64,000 nt of DNA from Kitasatospora sp. A2-31 (GCF_022288725.1 NZ_JAKNTA010000001.1:496899-560898), one strand, 5' to 3'. Counted from the stretch's first letter, positions 9,702-18,183 are shown. The notes: generated from the letters alone by a model not told the origin. Numbers and translations are program-made.

Positions 9702-10442
9702 TCAGATCCCGTCGTCCAGGCCCTGCTCGATCGCGTACCGGACCAACTCCACCCGGTTGTGCAGCTGGAGCTTGCCCAGGGTGTTCTGGACGTGGTTCTG
9801 CACGGTGCGGTGCGAGAGCACCAGCCGGTCGGCGATCTGACGGTACGACAGGCCCTTGGCCACCAGCCGCAGCACCTCGGTCTCCCGGGCGGTCAGCTTC
9901 GGCACCGCGGGCGCGGTCGGGGCCGCCGGCTCGGCGGCGAGCCGGCGGAACTCGCCGAGCACCAGCCCGGCCAGGCCGGGGGTGAACACCGCGTCGCCCA
10001 CGGCCGTCCGGCGCACCGCGTCCAGCAGTTCCTCCCGGCCGGCCGACTTCACCAGGTAGCCGGTCGCGCCGGACTTCACCGCCTCCAGCACGTCGGCGTG
10101 CTCGCCGCTCGCCGAGAGCACCAGGACGCGCACCGACGGGTCCTGCGCGACCACCTGGCGGCAGACCTCGGCACCGGACAGCCCGGGGAGGTTGAGATCC
10201 AGCACCACCACCTGCGGCGAGCAGGCCCGCGCCCGGCGGACCGCCTCCTCGCCGTCGCCGGCGGTGGCCACCACGTCCAGCCCCGCCTCGGCGAGGTCGC
10301 GCGAGACGGCGTCGCGCCACATCGGGTGGTCGTCCACGACCATCACCCGTACCGGCCGGCCGGCCGCCGCCCCGTCGGCGGTCGCCCGGTCGGTGGTCGT
10401 CCCGTCAGCGGTCGTCCCGTCAGTGGTCGGCTGGTCGGTCAT
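9702..10442 (-). CDS. LuxR/NarL-family response regulator
   Basis: A 246-residue two-component regulator. Residues 31-150 are a receiver domain with the acidic pair VVDDHP and phospho-acceptor Asp82 in VVLDLNLPG. Residues about 175-240 are a LuxR-type helix-turn-helix (LTARETEVLRLVAKGLS, SHRTVQNHVQNTLGKL). The first 30 residues are Thr/Asp/Gly-rich and encoded by imperfect repeats of about 15 bases (roughly 10376-10440). Its ATG follows aggaagg and overlaps the end of the sensor kinase gene by 23 bases, so the pair is co-transcribed and coupled. The signal and targets are unknown. Confidence 0.92.
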   Translation of the reverse strand: MTDQPTTDGTTADGTTTDRATADGAAAGRPVRVMVVDDHPMWRDAVSRDLAEAGLDVVATAGDGEEAVRRARACSPQVVVLDLNLPGLSGAEVCRQVVAQDPSVRVLVLSASGEHADVLEAVKSGATGYLVKSAGREELLDAVRRTAVGDAVFTPGLAGLVLGEFRRLAAEPAAPTAPAVPKLTARETEVLRLVAKGLSYRQIADRLVLSHRTVQNHVQNTLGKLQLHNRVELVRYAIEQGLDDGI

Positions 10443-11613
10443 CGGAACCCTTCCTGGGGACGCGGAGTTCGACCTCGACGCCCTCCCCGGGCGCCGAGTA
10501 CAGCTCGGCCGTGCCGCCGAGGTCCAGCAGGCGTCCGCGGATCGACTGGGAGACGCCCAGCCGGCCGGCCCGCTCCGCCTCGCCCAGCCGGCCGGGGGCG
10601 AACCCCGGGCCGTCGTCGCGGATGCTGACCGTGACGGCGTCCGGCTCGTCCTCGACCAGGATCCAGGCCCGGGCCCCGGACCCGGCGTGCCGGCGGACGT
10701 TGTCCACCGCGGCCCCGACCGCGGCGGCCAGCTCGCCCGCCGCCGGGGCCGGCAGCAGCACCGGGGTCCCCGGCGCGGAGAGCGTGATCCGCTCGTCCGC
10801 GTAGGGTCCGAGCAGGGTGCGCAAGTCCTGCGGCTCCAGCGGGGTGCGCTGGGCCGGCAGCGGACCGCCGCTCACCAGCGCCCGCAGTGCGCGCTCCTGC
10901 TCGCCGGCCAGCCGGCCGAGTTCGGCGAAGTCCGCGCCGGGCTCGCCGCCGCGCCGCTGGACCAGCGCGAGCACCTGGAGCACGCCGTCGTGGATGTCCC
11001 GGGAGAGCCGCTCGCGCTCGCGGGTGGCGGCCTCCACCTGGAGCGCCCGGGTGAGCGTCGCCTCGCTGGCCCGGGCCAGTTCGATCACGTAGCCGATGGC
11101 GCAGCCGGCCAGCATCAGCAGCACGATGTTGTGGATGTTGTCACCGGTCGGACCGCCGTGGCCGAGGATGTTCGCCACCCCGATCACCGAGCCGGCCGCG
11201 GCCGCCCAGCGCCAGCCCCCCTTGCCCGCGAAGCCGAGCACGGTGCCGGCCGCCCAGATGGTGGGCAGGGTGGGCGCGCCGTGGCTGATCCGGTCGGGAT
11301 CGTCGGTCAGCCCGCTCATCACGATCCCGGTGACGGCGAGGGTGAGGTCGGTGCCCAGCACGTACCAGGTGCAGCGCTGCGGCCCCGCGAAGGCCCGGGT
11401 GCTGGCCAGCGTCCAGAGCGTCAGCGCGCCGAAGTAGATCCAGCCGGCGACGGGGTGACGGAAGGCCAGGTAGGAGTCCAGGTAGCGCAGCACCGCGTAG
11501 GCGAGCGCCAGGACCCGGAAGAACGAGATGGCCCGCCAGATCGGCAGCTCGACGGACATGCCGCCGGCCGCGACCGCCCCGCCGACCGACCCCGCTCTGC
11601 TGCCGTCCGTCAT
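10420..11613 (-). CDS. Sensor histidine kinase (HisKA_3 type, five to six membrane segments)
   Basis: A 397-residue partner of the downstream regulator. The N-terminal half (about residues 25-185) has five or six hydrophobic segments with very short loops, as in MacS-like intramembrane sensors. The HisKA_3 motif ERERLSRDIHDGVLQ puts the phospho-histidine near residue 207. The HATPase part shows NVRRHAGSG (N box) and DDGPGFAPGRLGEAER (G1). The end overlaps the regulator start. No extracellular sensor domain is visible, so the signal may lie in the membrane. Confidence 0.9.
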   Translation of the reverse strand: MTDGSRAGSVGGAVAAGGMSVELPIWRAISFFRVLALAYAVLRYLDSYLAFRHPVAGWIYFGALTLWTLASTRAFAGPQRCTWYVLGTDLTLAVTGIVMSGLTDDPDRISHGAPTLPTIWAAGTVLGFAGKGGWRWAAAAGSVIGVANILGHGGPTGDNIHNIVLLMLAGCAIGYVIELARASEATLTRALQVEAATRERERLSRDIHDGVLQVLALVQRRGGEPGADFAELGRLAGEQERALRALVSGGPLPAQRTPLEPQDLRTLLGPYADERITLSAPGTPVLLPAPAAGELAAAVGAAVDNVRRHAGSGARAWILVEDEPDAVTVSIRDDGPGFAPGRLGEAERAGRLGVSQSIRGRLLDLGGTAELYSAPGEGVEVELRVPRKGSDDRPADH

Positions 11614-11643
11614 CGCCCCGCCCCTCCCCCGTCCGGGCCGGAC

Positions 11644-12486
11644 CTAGGCCGACCCGTTCTCCTTCTGCTGCTCGGCCCTCTGCTCCTGCTCGGCGGCCTT
11701 CTGGGCCTTCTCGGCCTTCTCCGCCTCGGCCTTCTCCGCCTTGGCGGCGGCCTGCTCCGCCTTCTGGACGGCCTTGCGCTCGGCGTCCGCGCGCTTCTTG
11801 TCGTCGGCGATCTGGCGCTTGGCGGCGGTCGCGTAGATGTCCACGTACTCCTGGCCGGAGAGGCGCATGATCTCGTACATCACCTCGTCCGTCACCGAAC
11901 GGAGGATGAAGCGGTCGTTCTCCATGCCGTGGTAGCGGGAGAAGTCCAGCGGGCGGCCGATCCGGATGCCCGGACGGATGCCGAAGTTGGGGACCACCTG
12001 GCCGGGCGGCTGCACCTTCTCGGTGTCGATCATCGCGACCGGGATCACCGGCGCGCCGGTGGCCAGCGCGACGCGGGCCAGCCCGCCGACCTTGCCGCGG
12101 TAGAGCTTGCCGTCGGGCGACCGGGTGCCCTCCGGGTAGACGCCGAACAGCTCGCCGCGCTCCAGGACCGCGATCGCGCTGCGGATCGCCGCCTCGCCGG
12201 CGCCGCGCACACCCGAGCGGTCGACCGGGAGCTGGCCGACGCCCTTGAAGAAGGCGGCCGTCAGCTTGCCCTTGACCCCGGGGGTGTTGAAGTACTCGGC
12301 CTTCGCGATGAAGGTCACCCGGCGCTTGATCAGCGCGGGGAAGAAGAAGGAGTCCGAGAAGGAGAGGTGATTGCTCGCGATGATCGCGGCACCCTCGGCG
12401 GGGATGTTCTCCTCGCCCTCGATCCACGGCCGGAAGAAGATCCGAAGCAGTGGCGCGACGATCATCTTCATCAGTCGGTAGAACAA
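11644..12486 (-). CDS. 1-acyl-sn-glycerol-3-phosphate acyltransferase (PlsC family)
   Basis: A 280-residue membrane-associated acyltransferase for phospholipid synthesis. The catalytic HX4D motif appears as SNHLSFSD near residue 40, and the substrate motif as YPEGTRSPDG. After about residue 225 the protein becomes a charged, Lys/Ala/Glu-rich coiled tail (KKRADAERKAVQKAEQ and similar), which ordinary PlsC proteins lack. The start is taken as TTG 12486 because aggagg stands six bases before it; ATG 12471 is the alternative. The frame stays open far upstream but that part is not coding. Confidence 0.9.
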   Translation of the reverse strand: MFYRLMKMIVAPLLRIFFRPWIEGEENIPAEGAAIIASNHLSFSDSFFFPALIKRRVTFIAKAEYFNTPGVKGKLTAAFFKGVGQLPVDRSGVRGAGEAAIRSAIAVLERGELFGVYPEGTRSPDGKLYRGKVGGLARVALATGAPVIPVAMIDTEKVQPPGQVVPNFGIRPGIRIGRPLDFSRYHGMENDRFILRSVTDEVMYEIMRLSGQEYVDIYATAAKRQIADDKKRADAERKAVQKAEQAAAKAEKAEAEKAEKAQKAAEQEQRAEQQKENGSA

Positions 12487-12774
12487 CCCGGGCCTCCTGT
12501 TATGCGGACCGGTCGATCCTAATGCCCCGCGGGCGCCGCCCGCGCCCCGCCCCGCCCCGGCGGGCCGCTCGCCGGACTCCGCCACCGGTCGTCCGGCCAC
12601 CGTCCCGCGGGGTGTACGGCGCGGGCGCACCCGTGGGACGATGCGGTTCCCGCAGCTCCCGCTCCCGCGCGCCCCTCCCGGCGCCGCCACCGCGTCCTCG
12701 TACTCCAGCGTTCCCGCCCGTCCTCCGGCGTCCCCGCCCGTCCTCCAGCGTCCCCGCCCGCGAAGGAGTCCGCC
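12487..12774. other. Intergenic region between divergent acyltransferase and esterase genes
   Basis: This 288-base region holds the promoters of two divergent genes. I see no gene in it. It contains the threefold 20-base tandem repeat at 12701-12760 close to the esterase start. No clear -10/-35 pair stands out by eye. Confidence 0.4.
12701..12760. repeat. Three tandem copies of a 20-base unit
   Basis: Three consecutive 20-base units, tcctccagcgtccccgcccg and close variants, occupy 12701-12720, 12721-12740 and 12741-12760. They differ at one to three positions. The array ends 14 bases before the esterase ATG at 12775, so the ribosome binding site (gaagga) lies right after it. It may be simple slippage, or repeated sites for a regulator. 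Confidence 0.8.
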
Positions 12775-13569
12775 ATGCCGCTGCTGCCCGGTGCCGAACC
12801 GTTCCGCCACCGGGGCGGGCCGGTGGGCGTCCTGTTCTGCCACGGGTTCACCGGCTCGCCGCAGTCGCTGCGCCCCTGGGCCGAGGAGCTGGCGGCGGCC
12901 GGCTTCACCGTCTCGGTGCCGCTGCTGCCCGGGCACGGCACCCGCTGGCAGGACATGCAGGTCACCCGCTGGGAGGACTGGTACGCCGAGGTCGAGCGCG
13001 AGCTGCTGGCGCTGTCGGCCGAGTGCGAGCAGGTCTTCGTCTGCGCGCTGTCGATGGGCTCCGCGCTGGCACTGCGGCTGGCCGCGCTGCACGGTCCGAC
13101 CGTCTCCGGGCTGGTGCTGGTCAACCCGTCGGTGCGATCGGACAACCCCGCGAGTGTGCTCCTGCCGGTGCTGCGGCACGTGGTGCCGAGCATGGCCGGA
13201 GTGGCCAACGACATCGCCCGGCCGGACGCGGTCGAGGTCGGCTACGACCGGACGCCCCTGCACGCCGCGTGGTCGCTGGCCCGGCTCTGGAAGGAGGTCC
13301 AGGGCCGGCTGCCTCAGGTGACCCAGCCGGTGCTGCTCTTCCACAGCCCGCAGGACCACGTCGTCTCCGCGGCCAACTCCGAACTGGTGCTGGCCCGGAT
13401 ATCCTCGACCGACGTGACGGAGCGGCTGTGCCAGCGCAGCTACCACGTCGCGACGCTGGACCACGACGCGCCGGAAATATTCGCGGCCAGTGGGGACTTC
13501 ATCCGACGGCTGGCTTCCGCGCACGCGGCGGGCGCCACCCGGGTCGAATCCGACGATCACCAGGGCTGA
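12775..13569 (+). CDS. Alpha/beta hydrolase, carboxylesterase/monoacylglycerol-lipase type
   Basis: A 264-residue esterase related to Est30-like carboxylesterases. LFCHGFTGSPQSL provides the oxyanion loop. The nucleophile elbow is CALSMGSAL, with Ser near residue 98. Candidate acid and base residues lie in SPQDHVV and ATLDHDAPEIF. The elbow begins with Ala where most members have Gly (GLSMGG), which is unusual but tolerated in some hydrolases. It is followed 10 bases later by a second gene on the same strand. The substrate is probably a short-chain or monoacyl ester. Confidence 0.87.
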   Translation: MPLLPGAEPFRHRGGPVGVLFCHGFTGSPQSLRPWAEELAAAGFTVSVPLLPGHGTRWQDMQVTRWEDWYAEVERELLALSAECEQVFVCALSMGSALALRLAALHGPTVSGLVLVNPSVRSDNPASVLLPVLRHVVPSMAGVANDIARPDAVEVGYDRTPLHAAWSLARLWKEVQGRLPQVTQPVLLFHSPQDHVVSAANSELVLARISSTDVTERLCQRSYHVATLDHDAPEIFAASGDFIRRLASAHAAGATRVESDDHQG

Positions 13570-13579
13570 AGGGCCGGAA

Positions 13580-14371
13580 GTGCACGAGAGCAGCACGGCG
13601 GGCGGCGAGGACGAGGCGCCCCGCGAGGACGCGCAGGACACGAAGGCCCAGGATACGAAGGCCCAGGACAGCAGGGCTTCCGCCGGGGCCGCGGAAGCCG
13701 GGCCGGCCGGGGCCGGCGCGGGTCGCGCCGACCTCGAGAAGGCGGACCGGAGCAGGGCCGACCTGGGCGAGGCGGCGCCCGGCGGCGCCGGCCCCGAGGG
13801 TGTGGCCCGGGGGGCCGCCGAGCCGCCGCGGGTGCGGCGCGCCCCCGAGCGCAGCCAGGCGGAGCAGGACGAGATCTTCGCCGCGCTGATCGCCCAGTTC
13901 GACGACCCCGTGGACCTCAACAACCCGGACTGGCCGGAGATCGAGGACCTGCGCGCCCGCGGCGAGCTGAAGGGCGGCTTCAAGGACGGCGCCGGGCCGC
14001 GCACCGATCCGGACGACCTCTCCGACCTCGCGCCGCAGCCCCGCCCCCGGTCCGGCCGGCCGGTGATGCCCGCCGCCGGTTCGGGTCCGCGGGACTTCGA
14101 GCTGGCCGCGGAGACCGACGAGGAGCACTTCGTCCCGCCGGAGCCGCCGCCGCTGCCCCCGGCCGACACCACCGCCAAGTTCGCCTGGCTGGCCGTGCTC
14201 GGCGGCCCGGCGCTGCTGCTCTTCGACGCGGTGGTCTGGCGCGAGGTCGCCGGCTGGCCGGCCTGGGTCGGCGTGACCGCCTTCCTCGGCGGCTTCGTCA
14301 CCCTGGTGGTCCGGATGAAGGAGCGCGACGAGGACGAGCCCGAGGACCCGCACGGCGGCGCCGTCGTCTGA
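13580..14371 (+). CDS. Hypothetical membrane protein with long acidic N-terminus
   Basis: A 263-residue protein of unknown function. Residues about 1-100 are disordered and rich in Ala, Glu, Asp and Gly, with a short repeat AQDTKAQDTKAQDSRA near residue 21. A moderately conserved middle follows (EQDEIFAALIAQFDDPVDLNNPDWPEI), then two transmembrane helices in about residues 200-245 (AWLAVLGGPALLLFDAVVW and WVGVTAFLGGFVTLVV). GTG 13580 is chosen by spacing (10 bases after the esterase stop). It is probably co-transcribed with the esterase. Confidence 0.75.
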   Translation: MHESSTAGGEDEAPREDAQDTKAQDTKAQDSRASAGAAEAGPAGAGAGRADLEKADRSRADLGEAAPGGAGPEGVARGAAEPPRVRRAPERSQAEQDEIFAALIAQFDDPVDLNNPDWPEIEDLRARGELKGGFKDGAGPRTDPDDLSDLAPQPRPRSGRPVMPAAGSGPRDFELAAETDEEHFVPPEPPPLPPADTTAKFAWLAVLGGPALLLFDAVVWREVAGWPAWVGVTAFLGGFVTLVVRMKERDEDEPEDPHGGAVV

Positions 14372-14387
14372 CGGCAGCCCTTCTGCC

Positions 14388-14443
14388 GGCCCGGCAGAGG
14401 CCCGGCGCGGCGCGCCAGCGGGGTGGCCCGGCAGAGGCCCGGC
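14388..14443. repeat. Perfect 19-base direct repeat, 37 bases apart
   Basis: ggcccggcagaggcccggc occurs at 14388-14406 and again at 14425-14443, between two convergent genes. A small inverted repeat (ctgccgg-c-ccggcag) overlaps the first copy. The region probably also serves as a terminator, but no single strong hairpin dominates. Confidence 0.7.
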
Positions 14444-14497
14444 CCGGCGCCCGTCCGGGGCCGCCCGGCCCCGGCCCCGGCACCTCAGCCCGGCGCC

Positions 14498-15241
14498 TCA
14501 GCCGGTCGGCAGCTCCAGGACGGCAAGCACCGGCAGGTGGTCGGTGGCGGCCCGCAGGTCGGCATCGGTGACCCCGGGCAGCCCGTGCGGGACACCGCAG
14601 GCGAGGACCCGGACGTCGGGAGTGGCGAAGACGGCGTCGATCCGCTGGTACGGGTTGTCCGGGACGGACGTGAACTCGCCGCCCCAGGGCGCGGCGAGGT
14701 GGCCGTCCTGCAGCCGCTCGGCCAGCAGGCGCCACCCGGGCCCGTCCGGGTGCTCGTTGAAGTCGCCCGCGACGACCCCGGGGCCGGCGGTCCGTAGCCG
14801 GTCGAGCAGCATCCCGAACTGGCCGTACCGCTCGTCCGGGTCCAGGCTCAGGTGACAACTGGTCACGGAGAAGGGCACCGAGCCGGCCACCCGGACCAGA
14901 GCGCCGGCGAAGCCGCGCGCGTGCAGGCCGCGGGTCTTGGGCAGCAGCCGGTCGTGCACCGCGAGCACGTCCACCGCGAGCCGGCCGAGCAGCAGCGGGC
15001 CGGCCGCGATCCGGCCGCCGCCGGAGAGCACCACGGTGCCGGTCTCCCGGGCGAGCCAGGCGGCCCGGCCCTGCGGGCGCCAGTAGCGCGGCGACTCCTG
15101 GATGCAGACGATGTCCGGCTCGCAGGCCCGGATCACCCTGACCAGGGCGTGCCGGTCGTCGCGCAGCGAGCGGATGTTGTAGCTGAGCAACCGCAGCCGG
15201 CCCGGTCCGGGCGGCGGCAGCTCGGTCGGTCCGGTGGTCAT
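14498..15241 (-). CDS. Endonuclease/exonuclease/phosphatase family protein
   Basis: A 247-residue metal-dependent hydrolase of the EEP fold (DNase I/sphingomyelinase relatives). Visible motifs are LLSYNIRSLRDD (N-terminal Asn), IVCIQESPRYW (metal-binding Glu), VTSCHLSLDPDERYGQ, VVAGDFNEHPDG (catalytic GDFN) and ATDHLPVLAVLEL (C-terminal SDH-like). All catalytic positions look intact. I chose ATG 15241; an extension to 15319 adds an unlike leader. The substrate (DNA, phospholipid or nucleotide) cannot be told. No signal peptide is seen, so it is probably cytoplasmic. Confidence 0.88.
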   Translation of the reverse strand: MTTGPTELPPPGPGRLRLLSYNIRSLRDDRHALVRVIRACEPDIVCIQESPRYWRPQGRAAWLARETGTVVLSGGGRIAAGPLLLGRLAVDVLAVHDRLLPKTRGLHARGFAGALVRVAGSVPFSVTSCHLSLDPDERYGQFGMLLDRLRTAGPGVVAGDFNEHPDGPGWRLLAERLQDGHLAAPWGGEFTSVPDNPYQRIDAVFATPDVRVLACGVPHGLPGVTDADLRAATDHLPVLAVLELPTG

Positions 15242-15321
15242 GCGCGGTCCTCCCCGTGCGTCCGGTGGCGCTCCGGTGACGACCGTACGGCAGCGGGCCC
15301 ACCGGGCGGGGTGGAACACGG

Positions 15322-15364
15322 CGGCGGCGCGGCCGGAGCTCCGGGGGCTCCGGCCGCGCCGCCG
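15322..15364 (-). terminator. Strong hairpin after the glucokinase gene
   Basis: Perfect 18-base arms at 15322-15339 and 15347-15364 enclose a 7-base loop (tccgggg). It begins 19 bases after the glkA stop on the minus strand, where a terminator is expected before the nuclease gene that follows in the same direction. Confidence 0.8.
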
Positions 15365-15382
15365 TCGGGGTGCGGCCCGCGG

Positions 15383-16327
15383 TCAGACGGTGCGGGCCAG
15401 GTCGGCCGCACCGGCGATGCCGGCGGCCGAGCCCATCGAGGCGAGCACCACCTCCGCGCGCGGGCGGTGCACCCCCCCGGTCAGGTAGTGCTCGAAGGCC
15501 TTGGCGACCGGGTCGAGCAGCAGCCGGCCGGAGTCGGAGACGCCGCCGCCGAGGACGAACACCCCGGGGTCGAAGAGGGCGGCCAGGTCGGCCATCCCGC
15601 GGCCCAGCCAGTCGGCCAGCTCGGCGTAGCACTCCAGGGCGAGCGGGTCGCCCTCCTCCGCGGCCTGGGTGATGTGGATGCCGCGGATGGTCTCGGCGAC
15701 GCCGTCGTTGAGCTCCAGCATCCGCGCCCCGCGGAGCGGGTCGGCGGCGGCGCTCTCGCGGCCGTAGCGGCGCAGCGCCCGGCCGGAGCCGTACTGCTCC
15801 CAGCAGCCCCGGCCGCCGCAGCCGCAGGGCAGGCCGTCCGGGACCATGTTGAGGTGGCCGATCTCGCCGGCCACGCCGAACCGGCCGCGGTGCAGCCGGC
15901 CGTCCAGCACGATCCCGCCGCCGATGCCGGTGCCGACGGTGATCAGCACCATGTCCTCGTGCTCGGCGGCGGCGCCGAAGCGGAACTCGGCCCAGGCGGC
16001 GCAGTTGGCGTCGTTCTCCACCACGGTGTCGAGGCCGGTGAGCTCCTCGATCCGGGTGCGCAGCGGCTCGTCCTCCCAGTCGATGTTGGGGGCGAAGATC
16101 ACCGTGGAGCGGCTGCGGTCGACGAAGCCGGGGGCGCCGATGCCGGCGGCGACCACGTCGGGGTACTGCTCCTTGAGCTCGCGTACGGCCTGCGCGATGG
16201 CGTCGACGGCCCACTGGGGGTCGGCCGGGGTGGGCACCCTGGTCCTGGCCAGGATCTCGCCCGCCTCGTCGACCACGCCTGCCGCGATCTTGGTCCCGCC
16301 GACGTCGACGCCGATGGTCAGAGCCAT
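15383..16327 (-). CDS. glkA: ROK-family glucokinase
   Basis: A 314-residue sugar kinase that phosphorylates glucose with ATP. In Streptomyces this enzyme type is also tied to glucose repression. The N-terminal phosphate motif GVDVGGTKIAAG, the ROK signature around GHLNMVPDGLPCGCGGRGCWEQYGSG (zinc-binding His/Cys cluster) and the catalytic Asp in ENDANCAAW are all present. Length is typical. It ends before a strong terminator. The 192-base upstream gap separates it from a DUF5304-like gene on the same strand. Confidence 0.95.
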   Translation of the reverse strand: MALTIGVDVGGTKIAAGVVDEAGEILARTRVPTPADPQWAVDAIAQAVRELKEQYPDVVAAGIGAPGFVDRSRSTVIFAPNIDWEDEPLRTRIEELTGLDTVVENDANCAAWAEFRFGAAAEHEDMVLITVGTGIGGGIVLDGRLHRGRFGVAGEIGHLNMVPDGLPCGCGGRGCWEQYGSGRALRRYGRESAAADPLRGARMLELNDGVAETIRGIHITQAAEEGDPLALECYAELADWLGRGMADLAALFDPGVFVLGGGVSDSGRLLLDPVAKAFEHYLTGGVHRPRAEVVLASMGSAAGIAGAADLARTV

Positions 16328-16519
16328 GTGTCCCTCAGCTATTCACTCGTTCCCGCTGGACGGAACGCTACCGCCCAACCCAGCCCCCGTACACACCGTC
16401 GCATACATTAACCGAAGACAATTTGGCGGCCAGCGCGCCGGACTCCTTCAAAAGTCGTACATTCCCACCCGGTTTGTCACGGTCGGGATCCGGACGATCA
16501 CCGGTCGGATGTCAGGGCT

Positions 16520-16879
16520 TCACTGCTTGTCGGAGGGCCCGTCAGGGGTGTCGAGGTCGATGTGCTCGCTGCGGGCGCGGTCGCCCGCGGTCCAGCGGTG
16601 CTCGTGGCCGACCACGGCGGCCCGGTAGGCGGCCACCAGCTCGGCACCGACCGCGGCCAGGCCGCTCCCCGCGGCGGCCAGGTGCCCGTACACGTCGGGC
16701 TGCTGCTCGCGCAGGCGGTCGGCGAAGCCGGCCAGCGAGATCAGGGTGTCGGCGCTCGCCTCCTGCGCCTTCTGGCCGACGGCGGAGGCCAGCCGTCGCA
16801 CCTCGTCCACCAGCGGGCCCAGCTCCGGGCCGAAGGGGTGCTCGGCGGCCTGCTCGGTGCGGTCGTCGGCGGTGGTCAT
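16520..16879 (-). CDS. Conserved small protein (DUF5304-like)
   Basis: A 119-residue hydrophilic, largely helical protein without membrane segments. The centre (VDEVRRLASAVGQKAQEASADTLISLAGFADRLREQQ) looks amphipathic, and the C-terminus is acidic. I recall a similar actinobacterial family next to the glucokinase gene, but the function is unknown. ATG 16879 follows a purine-rich stretch (gaggagacgcgcg). Low-complexity regions are absent, which supports it as a real gene. Confidence 0.72.
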   Translation of the reverse strand: MTTADDRTEQAAEHPFGPELGPLVDEVRRLASAVGQKAQEASADTLISLAGFADRLREQQPDVYGHLAAAGSGLAAVGAELVAAYRAAVVGHEHRWTAGDRARSEHIDLDTPDGPSDKQ

Positions 16880-17010
16880 CGCGCGTCTCCTCGGCTCCGG
16901 CCGCGCCCGCGGCCACTGTCTCCGACGCTACCGGACAGCCCGAAGGATCCCGCCCGGGCGATCTTGCCGCACACCGGCACCACCGGCCGGGCGGGCCGGG
17001 CCCGGACGGG

Positions 17011-18183
17011 TCAGCCGCGGGGCCAGAGCGCCGGGTCCGGCGCGAAGCGGACGGCGAGCGCCCCGTTCTGAAGCCCCGCGCCGGCGACGGTGCAGCGGCG
17101 CAGCGCCGAGGGCAGCGGGAGGATCCGGCGGTGGGCGCCGAGGCCGACCACCAGCTCGTCACCGCGGCGGACCAGGTCGAGGTCGGCGCGCTCGGCGCCG
17201 GGCAGCGCGAGGTGCCAGACCAGCAGACCGTCCTCGGCCAGCCGGTCCTCCACGGTCCACGGTACGGGGGCCAGCGGGGCCGGGCCGGACCCGGTGCCGT
17301 AGAGGCGGTCGGCGACGGCCTCCAGGGTGGCCTCGGCGGGGCCGGTGGCCAGCACCGGGACGTCGCTCGCCGCGGCCAGCTCGGCCAGCTCCTCGCGGCG
17401 GCGGCGGGCCAGCCCGGCCAGCCACGGGTCCGGCGAGTCGGCGGCGGCGTCCGGGAGCACGCCGTGGAGGACCACGGCGTCCGGCCGGTGGCCGTGCAGG
17501 GCCAGCCCGGCGCGGATCCGGCGCAGCTCCTCGAACGGGTGGCCGTCGGCGCCGGCGACCAGCCGCACGCTGGTGCCGGGGGCGGTGATCGCGGCCCGGG
17601 CGGCGGCGAGCGCCTCGGCGGCCCTGGTCCGCAGCTCGTACAGCCAGTCGGCGGGCATCGGCACCCCGGCGAGGCCGGCCAGCAGCGGCCGCAGCGCCCG
17701 GGCCGCCTGGCGCTGCTCGGGGACGAGCCGGGCGAGGTAGCGCTCCAGCTGCTCGGGCAGCGCGAGGGTGGCGATCAGCTCGGCGGGCGGCGGGGCGAGC
17801 ACCACCAGGACGTCGGCCTCCGCGGCGGGAAGGGCGCGCAGCAGGGCGAGCCGGGCCGTACCTGGGAGGGCCGTGAGCTCCTCGGGGTCGAGCGGGTCGG
17901 CGCCGAGCAGGTCGAGGGCGGGCTTGAGCCGGCCGCCGATCTCGCCGAGGGTGTGCCGGAAGGCGGCCTGCTCGTCGGTCCGCAGGACGTGCAGCCCGGG
18001 GGCCCAGGCGGTGGGCTCCGGCTCCACCCGGGTGCCGAGGACCGTGTCCAGGGTGCGGTGCGGGTCGTCGGCGGCCAGGAGCAGGGTGCGGTGCCCCTGC
18101 CGGGCGGCGTGCAGCGCGGTGGCGGCCGCCACCGTGGGTGCCGCCGCGTCTCCGCTGACCAGGATGGTGCGTGTCGCCGTCAT
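17011..18183 (-). CDS. ArsA/GET3-like ATPase with degenerate Walker A
   Basis: A 390-residue protein with the overall plan of the anion-transporting/tail-anchored-targeting ATPases (ArsA/Get3). The first strand and loop read TILVSGDAAAPTVAAATAL where active members have GKGGVGKTT. The signature lysine and the P-loop lysine are gone. LLLAADDPHRTLDTVLGTRVEPEPT resembles the switch region (family: STDPAHSLSD). A C-terminal ArsA-HSP20-like beta segment (VEDRLAEDGLLVWHLALPGAERADL) is present. It probably cannot hydrolyse ATP normally. It lies 21 bases downstream of an SRPBCC gene in the same operon. Confidence 0.8.
   Translation of the reverse strand: MTATRTILVSGDAAAPTVAAATALHAARQGHRTLLLAADDPHRTLDTVLGTRVEPEPTAWAPGLHVLRTDEQAAFRHTLGEIGGRLKPALDLLGADPLDPEELTALPGTARLALLRALPAAEADVLVVLAPPPAELIATLALPEQLERYLARLVPEQRQAARALRPLLAGLAGVPMPADWLYELRTRAAEALAAARAAITAPGTSVRLVAGADGHPFEELRRIRAGLALHGHRPDAVVLHGVLPDAAADSPDPWLAGLARRRREELAELAAASDVPVLATGPAEATLEAVADRLYGTGSGPAPLAPVPWTVEDRLAEDGLLVWHLALPGAERADLDLVRRGDELVVGLGAHRRILPLPSALRRCTVAGAGLQNGALAVRFAPDPALWPRG

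Noticed and set aside
10192..12522. 776-codon open frame on the plus strand opposite the sensor kinase and acyltransferase
   Set aside because: No domain is visible and it is the antisense of two clear genes.
12487..14301. Upstream open extension of the acyltransferase frame
   Set aside because: The extension has biased composition and overlaps two real genes; the ribosome binding site before TTG 12486 gives the start.
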